The notes beneath the pieces are model-generated. The model was not told where the DNA came from. It worked only from the letters and a program-made list of their open reading frames with translations, and made no database searches. DNA of 8,562 nucleotides from an uncultured Shinella sp. (GTDB taxonomy: Bacteria > Pseudomonadota > Alphaproteobacteria > Rhizobiales > Rhizobiaceae): the NCBI RefSeq assembly GCF_946479415.1, contig NZ_CAMLFY010000159.1, positions 1-8,562 of the forward strand, given 5' to 3'. A program made the translations under genes and the position numbers. The number at the start of each line of letters is the position of its first letter. Position 1 is the stretch's first letter. This document shows positions 1 through 5,784 of this stretch, in pieces.

Positions 1-1
1 G

Positions 2-478
2 TTCCGTTCCTATGGCCGCAGAGATGAGGAGGCCATCGAATGGGCGCTGGAAAGCACCGGCCTTCTCAACCTTGCCGACCGGACCCTTCAGGAACTTTCT
101 GGTGGCGAGCGTCAGCGGGCGTGGATCTCGGCGGCGCTGGCACAGGAGGCGGCCATCCTGCTTCTGGACGAGCCGACCTCTTTCCTTGACATCGGCTATC
201 AGGTCGAGGTGCTGGACCTCGTCCATCGCCTCAGCCGCGAGCGCGGCGTGACGATCCTCATGGCGATCCACGACATCAACCAGGCGATCGCCGTCAGCGA
301 CCGGATCTCGCTCCTGGAGAAGGGCGAGCTGCGCTTCGATGGCGAACCGAAGGCGCTCGCCGAAAGCGGCCTGATCGAAAGCACCTTCCGGGTAAAAGGG
401 CGGTTCGTCGAGGTCGCCCCGGACAAGCCGCCCCATTTCGACGTCGAGCTTACGAAGTTCCACCGTCCAGGGGTCTGA
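2..478 (+). CDS. Iron-complex (FecE-type) ABC transporter ATP-binding protein, 3' part only
   Basis: This is the C-terminal 158 residues of an ABC transporter ATPase; the gene begins before the window, so the roughly 100 N-terminal residues with the Walker A loop are not visible. Seen in the sequence: the signature LSGGERQR (window residues 32-39), Walker B plus D-loop ILLLDEPTSFLD (52-63), and the switch histidine in AIHDINQA (88-95). The pattern LDEPTSFLDIGYQ followed by HDINQAI is typical of the FecE/FepC/FhuC family, which energises uptake of ferric siderophores, haem or vitamin B12 through a periplasmic-binding-protein permease in the inner membrane. The substrate cannot be told from this fragment. 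Its permease and binding protein are presumably upstream. Its last 29 bases overlap the 3' end of the opposing methyltransferase gene, so it probably ends its transcription unit. Family assignment is secure; an iron-complex substrate is inferred. Confidence 0.88.
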   Translation, partial: FRSYGRRDEEAIEWALESTGLLNLADRTLQELSGGERQRAWISAALAQEAAILLLDEPTSFLDIGYQVEVLDLVHRLSRERGVTILMAIHDINQAIAVSDRISLLEKGELRFDGEPKALAESGLIESTFRVKGRFVEVAPDKPPHFDVELTKFHRPGV

Positions 479-1148
479 CGAGGCGGAAGACGATCTTCGT
501 CTGTGTGTAATAGTCGAGCGCATCGGCGAAGTCGGGCGTCCAGCCGTCCTCATAGAACGGAACGAAGCCGTCGAATTCCAGCTTGCGGCCTGAGACTTCG
601 AAACCGGCTCTTGCGAAGGCTTTCGCATAGTCGGTGATCGACCGGTCCTGCACGACCGTATTGGTGCGCTTGGCGACCAGGTCGCGCCATTTCGGCCAGA
701 GGGGATTGTCCGTATGGCAGCCCGTGACGGCGTAGTAGACGCCGCCCGGCTTCAGCGCCTTGAAGATATCGGCGGCATGGGCGTCGATGTCGGGAACGAG
801 ATAGATCACCTCATGGCTGAGCGCCAGATCGAACTCCTCGACCCAGCCTTCGAGCGTGCCGCCGACGGCGTGCTGGATGGGAATGTTGCCCTTGAACGCC
901 TCGGCCTTGGCGACCGACTGCGCGGCGATATCGATGCCGAGCGCCTTGCGGAACGGCCGGATGGCATAGAGATGGCGCAGCAGGCCGCCCTGGTTGCAGC
1001 CGAAATCGAGCACGCTCTTCCGGCTGAGGTCGCGCTCGACGATCAGGTCTATGAGATGCCGCCAGATCGGCGCATGGCCATCGGCCATCCGGTCCTCCGC
1101 GTCCGGATCGACATACCAGGTGGCGATGGTGTCGGCTTTCTCGGGCAT
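450..1148 (-). CDS. Class I SAM-dependent methyltransferase of unknown substrate
   Basis: The gene encodes a soluble protein of 232 residues with a Rossmann methyltransferase fold. Motif I is VLDFGCNQGG (residues 46-55), which binds S-adenosylmethionine. The acidic residue of motif II is in LGIDIA (70-75), motif IV is FDLALSHEVIYLV (106-118), and post-motif LKPGGVYY (132-139) completes the core. Two in-frame ATGs lie upstream (at 1169 and 1163), but the one at 1148 has a strong GGAGAGGA ribosome site six bases before it, so I start there (MPEKAD...). No signal peptide or membrane segment is visible. The gene overlaps the ABC ATPase gene tail to tail and is divergent from the ornithine-cyclodeaminase-like gene. 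Substrates of this broad family range from small metabolites to lipids and proteins, and nothing here settles which applies. A role linked to the neighbouring transporter's ligand is only a guess. Confidence 0.85.
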   Translation of the reverse strand: MPEKADTIATWYVDPDAEDRMADGHAPIWRHLIDLIVERDLSRKSVLDFGCNQGGLLRHLYAIRPFRKALGIDIAAQSVAKAEAFKGNIPIQHAVGGTLEGWVEEFDLALSHEVIYLVPDIDAHAADIFKALKPGGVYYAVTGCHTDNPLWPKWRDLVAKRTNTVVQDRSITDYAKAFARAGFEVSGRKLEFDGFVPFYEDGWTPDFADALDYYTQTKIVFRLVRPLDGGTS

Positions 1149-1325
1149 TGCGATCCTCTCCATTCTCATTCCGCGCCAGTGTCATACGGCACCGGGATGC
1201 CAGCGGAAAGCGGAAATAGGCGGCGTGCAGGCGACGCGAATATGCTTCCACACGGCGTTCAACGGGATAGGATGTCTGGCCTGGCGACTAGAGTGGTTTC
1301 CTCTCATCTTGTTCTGGAGGTTATC
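1149..1325. promoter_or_regulatory. Divergent intergenic region, methyltransferase / OCD-like gene
   Basis: These 177 bases separate two divergent genes, so they should hold both promoters. No convincing -35/-10 pair stands out on either strand. Seen: a perfect tandem 7-mer, GCGGAAA twice (1203-1216), and a strong ribosome site (TGGAGG, 1315-1320) five bases before the ATG at 1326. No terminator-like hairpin was found. An open frame running through from 714 is antisense to the methyltransferase and is not regarded as coding. Confidence 0.5.
1154..1161 (-). promoter_or_regulatory. Ribosome binding site deciding the methyltransferase start
   Basis: On the minus strand GGAGAGGA lies six bases before the ATG at 1148-1146. 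It overlaps the alternative in-frame ATG at 1163-1161, which makes that upstream start unlikely. This is seen directly; the choice of start is an inference from it. Confidence 0.7.
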
Positions 1326-2276
1326 ATGACGCAGGTCGTTCAAATTGACGCAATCAGGGAGGCCCTCGAGGGTCTTGACGCTATAGCGGAAATGCGCTCG
1401 GCATTTCAGCTTTATTCAGCCGGAAAGGTCGTGGTCCCCCCGGTCGGCGAATTGCTCTTCGACGAGCCGCCGGGTGAGATGCATGTGAAATATGGAGCCA
1501 TTCGAGCCGACGATTGCTTCGTGATAAAGGTAGCGACGGGGTTCTATCGAAATCCGGCGCTGGGGTTGCCTTCGTCCAACGGGCTGGTTCTGGTATTTTC
1601 CGCGAAGACAGGCCACCCTCTGGCGATCCTGTTCGACGAAGGGCATTTGACCGACGTGCGAACCGCTGCCGCCGGCGCGGCAGCGGCGGGGTTGATCATG
1701 CCGCCGGACTTGGAGGCTATCGGGATTTGTGGCTCGGGAACGCAGGCGCGATTGCAGGCGGCTTATCTGCGTGAAGTTTCGGATTGTCGCAGGCTTATCG
1801 TCTGGGCGCGTGATGGACGGAAGGCAAGGTCTTGCGCGGACGACATCGCCCGGCTCGGTTTTGAAACTGCGGTTGCCGAAAATCCGAAAGACCTGATGAC
1901 GCGGGCCAGGTTGATCGTGACGACAACGGCGTCCAGAGAGCCATATCTGATGGCCGGCGATATTCAGCCTGGAACAAGGATAATCGCCGTCGGAGCCGAC
2001 ACGGCGGAAAAGAGTGAGGTAGACGTCGGTATCATCGAGCGTGCTGCTTTCGTGCTCGCCGACAGCCGTCTCCAAAGTCAGGAGCGGGGTGAAATTCATC
2101 ATGCACTCGCCAGGGGGCGGCTCGACAAGGGGCGAATTATCGAACTTGGAGAGATACTGGCAGAGCCCGGCCTTCTGTCACTTCAGCGCGACGATATTTG
2201 CGTTGTCGATCTGACGGGTGTTGCGGTGCAGGATATTCAGATCGCCAAGGCCGTCTGCCGAAGGCTGGGCATCTGA
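1326..2276 (+). CDS. Ornithine cyclodeaminase / mu-crystallin family NAD(P)-dependent enzyme
   Basis: The 316-residue product matches the ornithine cyclodeaminase/mu-crystallin superfamily in length and motifs. Members either deaminate ornithine to proline, reduce cyclic ketimines (pyrroline-2-carboxylate reductase, mu-crystallin), act as alanine dehydrogenase, or oxidatively cleave an opine-like intermediate (SbnB). Seen: HVKYG (53-57), the active-site lysine region FVIKVATG (65-72), LTDVRTAAAGAAAA (108-121) with Arg112, the dinucleotide loop GICGSGTQA (133-141), VGADTAEKSEV (222-232) with the general acid/base candidate Asp225, and DLTGVAVQD (295-303). The P-x-R arginine that often helps bind the substrate carboxylate near residue 40-45 appears replaced: the stretch reads VVVPPVGEL (35-43). 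I therefore do not name it as true ornithine cyclodeaminase. The start at ATG 1326 follows a good TGGAGG site; the open frame upstream is spurious. It converges on the aminotransferase gene across a shared terminator. Confidence 0.85.
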   Translation: MTQVVQIDAIREALEGLDAIAEMRSAFQLYSAGKVVVPPVGELLFDEPPGEMHVKYGAIRADDCFVIKVATGFYRNPALGLPSSNGLVLVFSAKTGHPLAILFDEGHLTDVRTAAAGAAAAGLIMPPDLEAIGICGSGTQARLQAAYLREVSDCRRLIVWARDGRKARSCADDIARLGFETAVAENPKDLMTRARLIVTTTASREPYLMAGDIQPGTRIIAVGADTAEKSEVDVGIIERAAFVLADSRLQSQERGEIHHALARGRLDKGRIIELGEILAEPGLLSLQRDDICVVDLTGVAVQDIQIAKAVCRRLGI

Positions 2277-2283
2277 CGGTGTC

Positions 2284-2315
2284 GGCGGCGCCGGGTACGG
2301 CGCCGCCTCTTCTTC
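2284..2315 (+). terminator. Strong hairpin terminator between convergent genes
   Basis: A perfect 10-bp GC-only stem (2284-2293 with 2298-2307) closes a 4-base loop (GGTA) and is followed on the plus strand by the pyrimidine run TCTTCTTC (2308-2315). It starts seven bases after the stop codon of the OCD-like gene. It lies just beyond the aminotransferase stop (2316-2314) on the other strand, so it probably stops transcription from both sides. Only the plus side has a T-rich tail. Confidence 0.8.
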
Positions 2316-3429
2316 AGAAATTGTTTTTGAGGAAAATATCGAGGCGCTGCAACGCCTCCTGGAAGTGGGCTTTATCCCCACCGATGCCGATACGCAGATA
2401 TCCTTCCATGCTGAACCAACTGCCCGCGACCAGGAAAACCGACTGCTGTTCGCGCAGCTTGCGGCAGAATTCAGCGGATGGCATCGGCAGATTGTAGCGC
2501 AGGAATGCCATCGCGCCTGCCTTCGGCGCCGTCCAGCTGAAAATATGTGCGCGTGCATCGAGCCAGGTCTTGAGAACCGCCATGTTCGTGGAAAGCAAAT
2601 TGCGGTTGCGCGCGATGATCCGTGACCTTGTTTCCGGGCGTAGCGCAAGCATGGCAATGCGCTGTCCGAGTGTATTGCTGCCGATTGTCGTGTAGTCCTG
2701 CCGTTCCATTGCCTTTGCGATGACGTCGATGGGCGCTACCAGCCAGCCGATCCGCAGACCGGCAAGCGCCATGGCCTTTGCCATCCCTCCGGTAATGATC
2801 GACATCGGCGTCGCGTTGAAAAGGGTTGCCGTTTCGGTCCCTTCCAGCTCGGCGCCGCGATAAATCTCGTCCGCATGAAGATAGATGCCATGATGGCTGC
2901 ACAGCGCGGTAATCTTCATCATTTCATCATCGGACAGTATCGAGCCGGTGGGGTTGTTGGGATTGCAGATCGAGATCAGATGCGTCTTGGGTGTGATCTT
3001 CGCCCTGATGGCTTCAATGTCGATCGACCATCGGTTGCCGGAAAACTGAAGCGGCACGAGATGCGCCTTTGCGCCGAGCGCGTCGATGAGTCCCGGAAGC
3101 TGCATGAAGTTCGGCGTGATGACAATCGCCTCGTCTCCGGCTTCGAGCAGGCTCATGACGACGAGCATGTTGGCTTCCGAGGAGCCGGTCGTGACCAGGA
3201 CATTTTCGGCCGTTGCGCCCGGATGAAGCGCGGCGATCGCCTCGCGTAGTCCCGGTTCGCCCTCGGTATGGCCGTAGCCGAGTGGTAGATGAACGAGGCT
3301 CTGTATATCGTCGTTGCCAAGAAGCTCGCTTAGCGTGAAGGGATGCAGACCACTTTCCGTCAGGTTATAGTCGACGGTGTTTTCCCATAACGACTGGCTG
3401 CGTTCGAGTTCAAATAATTCAATGCGCAT
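2314..3429 (-). CDS. PLP-dependent class I/II aminotransferase (fold type I)
   Basis: The 371-residue product is a cytoplasmic fold-type-I PLP enzyme. Seen: a substrate loop YGHTEGEPGLREAIA (52-66), the cofactor-stacking region TTGSSEANML (80-89), NPNNPTG (156-162), Asp187 and Tyr190 in HADEIY for the pyridine ring and O3', Schiff-base Lys218 in GGMAKAMALAGLRIGW (214-229) with phosphate-binding Arg226, and the carboxylate-binding arginine in YLRIGIGG (Arg346). The N-terminal stretch NLTESGLHPFTLSELL resembles the start of VioD/CmnD-type capreomycidine synthases and related unassigned aminotransferases, so an arginine- or ornithine-like substrate is possible but unproven. I start at ATG 3429 (MRIELF), preceded by GGAA six bases upstream; an ATG four codons earlier (3441) lacks a ribosome site. 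The gene is divergent from the aldehyde dehydrogenase operon and convergent with the OCD-like gene. It would supply or remove an amino group in the same pathway. Confidence 0.87.
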   Translation of the reverse strand: MRIELFELERSQSLWENTVDYNLTESGLHPFTLSELLGNDDIQSLVHLPLGYGHTEGEPGLREAIAALHPGATAENVLVTTGSSEANMLVVMSLLEAGDEAIVITPNFMQLPGLIDALGAKAHLVPLQFSGNRWSIDIEAIRAKITPKTHLISICNPNNPTGSILSDDEMMKITALCSHHGIYLHADEIYRGAELEGTETATLFNATPMSIITGGMAKAMALAGLRIGWLVAPIDVIAKAMERQDYTTIGSNTLGQRIAMLALRPETRSRIIARNRNLLSTNMAVLKTWLDARAHIFSWTAPKAGAMAFLRYNLPMPSAEFCRKLREQQSVFLVAGSWFSMEGYLRIGIGGDKAHFQEALQRLDIFLKNNF

Positions 3430-3705
3430 GTGTGGTTCCATTCGACGTGGAGCGCCTGCCCGATGCGGCAGAGTGCGACAAGGGATGTGACGACGGGCCG
3501 TTGCCCAAGCGCGCGACGCCTTTATCGATCTGTCGCGACGCAGCTTCAGACTATCCGAGCGTGACGCAAGTTTTCCTTGGAAGCGATGGACTGTGAAGCA
3601 GAAGATGTTTCCGTCGCTGGCGACAACGGCAACTTATTCTTCCCCCACCTGCGATACCGTCAGCGCGCCAGATCGGGCGCTTTGTCGAGCGGGAAGGGCT
3701 TCATC
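3430..3705. promoter_or_regulatory. Divergent control region between aminotransferase and aldehyde dehydrogenase operon
   Basis: This 276-bp gap must carry promoters for the minus-strand aminotransferase and the plus-strand five-gene run. Seen: the 8-mer CGCGACGC twice in the same orientation, 22 bases apart (3512-3519 and 3534-3541); the palindrome GTCGCGAC (3532-3539); and an inverted repeat GTCGC-TG-GCGAC (3613-3624). The shared GTCGC/GCGAC core and the two-helical-turn spacing suggest binding sites for a regulator encoded elsewhere. Such GC-rich words are common in this genome, so chance is a real alternative. No clear sigma-70 -35/-10 pair was recognised. The open frame running through 3577-3705 in phase with the dehydrogenase lacks a ribosome site and family-like sequence and is treated as non-coding. 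Confidence 0.5.
3691..3698 (+). promoter_or_regulatory. Ribosome binding site deciding the aldehyde dehydrogenase start
   Basis: GGGAAGGG lies seven bases before the ATG at 3706. It supports starting the enzyme at MNQISNNLINGAW rather than at the ATG 43 codons upstream (3577), which has no such site and would add a tail not seen in the family. Confidence 0.75.
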
Positions 3706-5142
3706 ATGAACCAGATCAGCAACAATCTCATCAATGGTGCCTGGCGCCCTGCCGAGTGCTATAGCGAAAGCCGCAATCCTTCCGACACGGACGATGTGAT
3801 CGGCCGTTTCGCGATTGCAACGGCGCAGGATGTCGGCGATGCGGTAGACGCCGCCCAGCAGGCATTTCCCGGCTGGCAGAGCGAAACACCGCAGCGGCGG
3901 GCGGATATTCTCGACAAGGTCGCGGAACTGATTGTCGCCCGCCATCAGGAACTGTCGGTCCTTCTGGCCCGTGAGGAAGGAAAGACAGTGCCGGAGGCGG
4001 CTGCCGAGATCACCAAGGCCTGGCAGACATTCAAATATTTTGCGGGTGAGGCCATCCGCATGTCGGGGGCAAGCCTTCGCTCGGTTCGCAAAGGCGTAGA
4101 CATCGACGTCCGGCGCGAGCCAATCGGCGTGATCGGCCTGATCACGCCCTGGAATTTCCCGTTTTCCATACCGGCATGGAAAACGGCGCCAGCCTTGGCT
4201 TACGGCAATTGTGTCATCCTCAAGCCGTCTGAGCTGACGAATGCGATTGCGTGGGCTTTGGCATCCATCCTTCAGGAGGCTGGCGTGCCTCCCGGTGTAT
4301 TCCAACTGGTGATGGGAGACGGCGCGACGGGAGCGATGCTCGTCTCGGACGTTGGTGTCGATGCGGTCAGCTTCACCGGGTCCGGGGCTGTCGGCCAGCG
4401 TATCGCGAACGTGGCGGTGGCCCGTGGGGCGCGCGTACAACTTGAGCTTGGCGGAAAGAACCCGCTCATCGTTGCAGACGATGCGGATCTTGAAAAGGCC
4501 GTCGATGCCGCCGTCCGCGGTGCATTTTACTCCTCCGGGCAGCGTTGCACATCATCCAGCCGCATCATCGTCGAGGCAGCCGTCCACGACGTCTTTGTCG
4601 AGCAGCTCATCGAGCGTACCGCGCGGTTGAAGGTGGGCAATGCACTCGATCCTGACAGCGATATCGGTCCCCTGGTAAGCGACACCCACCTTGGTCGGGT
4701 TGCATCATATGTTGAGAGCGCAGCCGTTGACGGCGCGCGTCACAGGTTCGGCGGACGCATCCTGTCGGGCAAAACGCCGGGACACTACTTCGAGCCGGCA
4801 ATTTTTGCCGATGGCCGAAACGATCAGAAGATCAATCGCGAGGAGGTCTTCGGGCCGGTACTTTCCGTCTTCAAGGCTGCGGATTTCGACGATGCCCTTT
4901 CAATTGCCAATGCCACAACATTCGGTCTGAGCGCCGGCATATTCACGGCTTCGCATGTCAAGGCGCGGCGGTTCATTCGCGGCAGCAATACAGGAATGGT
5001 GATGGTGAACCTTCCGACGGTCGGTTCGGACTATCATGTCCCCTTTGGCGGGCGCGGTGCCTCTTCCTACGGCCCGAAGGAAATGGGCCTGGGCGCCATC
5101 GAGTTCTTTACCCAGAGCAAAACCGCCTACATCGCGGACTAG
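3706..5142 (+). CDS. NAD(P)-dependent aldehyde dehydrogenase, alpha-ketoglutaric semialdehyde / YcbD-like
   Basis: The 478-residue product has the normal length of a cytoplasmic aldehyde dehydrogenase. All key residues are present: Asn150 in PWNFPF (oxyanion), Lys173 in ILKPSE (cofactor), the FTGSGAVG turn (223-230), general base Glu247 in LELGGKNP, catalytic Cys281 in SSGQRCTSSSR, and EEVFGPV (379-385). The N-terminal RNPSDTDDVIG and the C-terminal DYHVPFGGRGASSYG resemble the branch annotated as 2,5-dioxovalerate (alpha-ketoglutaric semialdehyde) dehydrogenase or YcbD. That enzyme makes 2-oxoglutarate in sugar-acid and hydroxyproline catabolism. Succinic or another omega-semialdehyde remains possible. 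It is the first gene of the plus-strand run; a 162-base gap separates it from the cupin gene. Within the cluster it most likely oxidises a semialdehyde released by the amine dehydrogenase or aminotransferase. The family is certain; the exact substrate is inferred. Confidence 0.93.
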   Translation: MNQISNNLINGAWRPAECYSESRNPSDTDDVIGRFAIATAQDVGDAVDAAQQAFPGWQSETPQRRADILDKVAELIVARHQELSVLLAREEGKTVPEAAAEITKAWQTFKYFAGEAIRMSGASLRSVRKGVDIDVRREPIGVIGLITPWNFPFSIPAWKTAPALAYGNCVILKPSELTNAIAWALASILQEAGVPPGVFQLVMGDGATGAMLVSDVGVDAVSFTGSGAVGQRIANVAVARGARVQLELGGKNPLIVADDADLEKAVDAAVRGAFYSSGQRCTSSSRIIVEAAVHDVFVEQLIERTARLKVGNALDPDSDIGPLVSDTHLGRVASYVESAAVDGARHRFGGRILSGKTPGHYFEPAIFADGRNDQKINREEVFGPVLSVFKAADFDDALSIANATTFGLSAGIFTASHVKARRFIRGSNTGMVMVNLPTVGSDYHVPFGGRGASSYGPKEMGLGAIEFFTQSKTAYIAD

Positions 5143-5304
5143 AATAGTCGATCCCCCGGGCAATGCCAGCTTCTGCTGTTTCTCCGCGAAACGAGACAAA
5201 ACCGTGCTCTCGACGCTTGGCGAACGCCTGATTGTTTCTCCGGGGCGAACTAGCATCCAAACGATACCGATGCCGTAAAGGCACGCACAATGTGAGGAAT
5301 ATTC
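5143..5304 (+). promoter_or_regulatory. Intergenic region before the cupin gene, with repeated motif
   Basis: These 162 bases carry a 10-base direct repeat TGTTTCTCCG (5177-5186 and 5233-5242), 56 bases apart and each followed within a few bases by CGAA. The first copy lies in an inverted repeat GTTTC-TCCGC-GAAAC (5178-5192). A ribosome site GAGGA (5294-5298) lies six bases before the cupin ATG. The spacing is long for one operon, so a second promoter or operator for the cupin-lyase-dehydrogenase genes is plausible. I saw no terminator with a T-run and no convincing promoter boxes. Confidence 0.4.
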
Positions 5305-5775
5305 ATGCCGAAAACACCGAATGTCATCGATCCGATCGCCATTGTCCCCGATATGAAATCGGCCTACCCGGAAGCCTTTCAGCGGGCTGTTAGCGGTCGT
5401 GGCAAACGGCGGCTGGCCGCCCTTGCAGGGCTTACCAATCTCTCGGCCGTTCATGTGGAGCTTGCGCCGGGCAGCGCCTCGTCGCTGCGGGTCTGGCATA
5501 GCCATGAGGACGAACTGATCCTGGTGGTGAGCGGCCAGGCCACCGTCATCACGGATGGTCGCGAGCAGATCGTCGACGCCGGCCAGCTTATTGGTTTTCC
5601 GGCCGGTGAGGCCAATGGTCACCAGATTGTCAATTGTGGCGCGTCGCCGCTGGTCTTCATCGAAATCGCCAGCTTTTCCGACGACAACATCTCGACCTAT
5701 CCGGACGTCGACCTCTTGCAGGTGCCGGATGGCCGCGCTCGCCGTTTCGTGCGCCGAGACGGTACGCCTTACTAG
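5305..5775 (+). CDS. Small single-domain cupin protein
   Basis: The 156-residue product has one cupin beta-barrel. Motif 1 is WHSHEDELILVVSGQA (64-79), with likely metal ligands His65, His67 and Glu70. Motif 2 is GQLIGFPAGEANGHQIVN (93-110), with His106. The C-terminal tail ending RRDGTPY is common in small proteobacterial cupins found beside amino-acid and aromatic catabolic genes. No DNA-binding domain, signal peptide or membrane segment is seen. Small cupins serve as metal-dependent isomerases, hydrolases or dioxygenases, or as ligand sensors, and their specific reactions cannot be read from sequence. The intact metal-ligand set argues for an enzyme or metal-binding protein. The stop codon is nine bases before the lyase start, so the two are almost surely co-transcribed and probably coupled. 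A role in handling the same substrate or an unstable intermediate is inferred. Confidence 0.85.
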   Translation: MPKTPNVIDPIAIVPDMKSAYPEAFQRAVSGRGKRRLAALAGLTNLSAVHVELAPGSASSLRVWHSHEDELILVVSGQATVITDGREQIVDAGQLIGFPAGEANGHQIVNCGASPLVFIEIASFSDDNISTYPDVDLLQVPDGRARRFVRRDGTPY

Positions 5776-5784
5776 GTCCGCCAG

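Noticed and set aside
714..1325. In-frame extension upstream of the OCD-like gene
   Set aside because: It is antisense to the methyltransferase, has no ribosome site at its start, and the family begins at the ATG at 1326, which has a strong site.
3577..3705. 43-codon in-frame extension of the aldehyde dehydrogenase
   Set aside because: There is no ribosome site at the upstream ATG, and the residues do not resemble the family; the ATG at 3706 has a strong site and gives the normal length.
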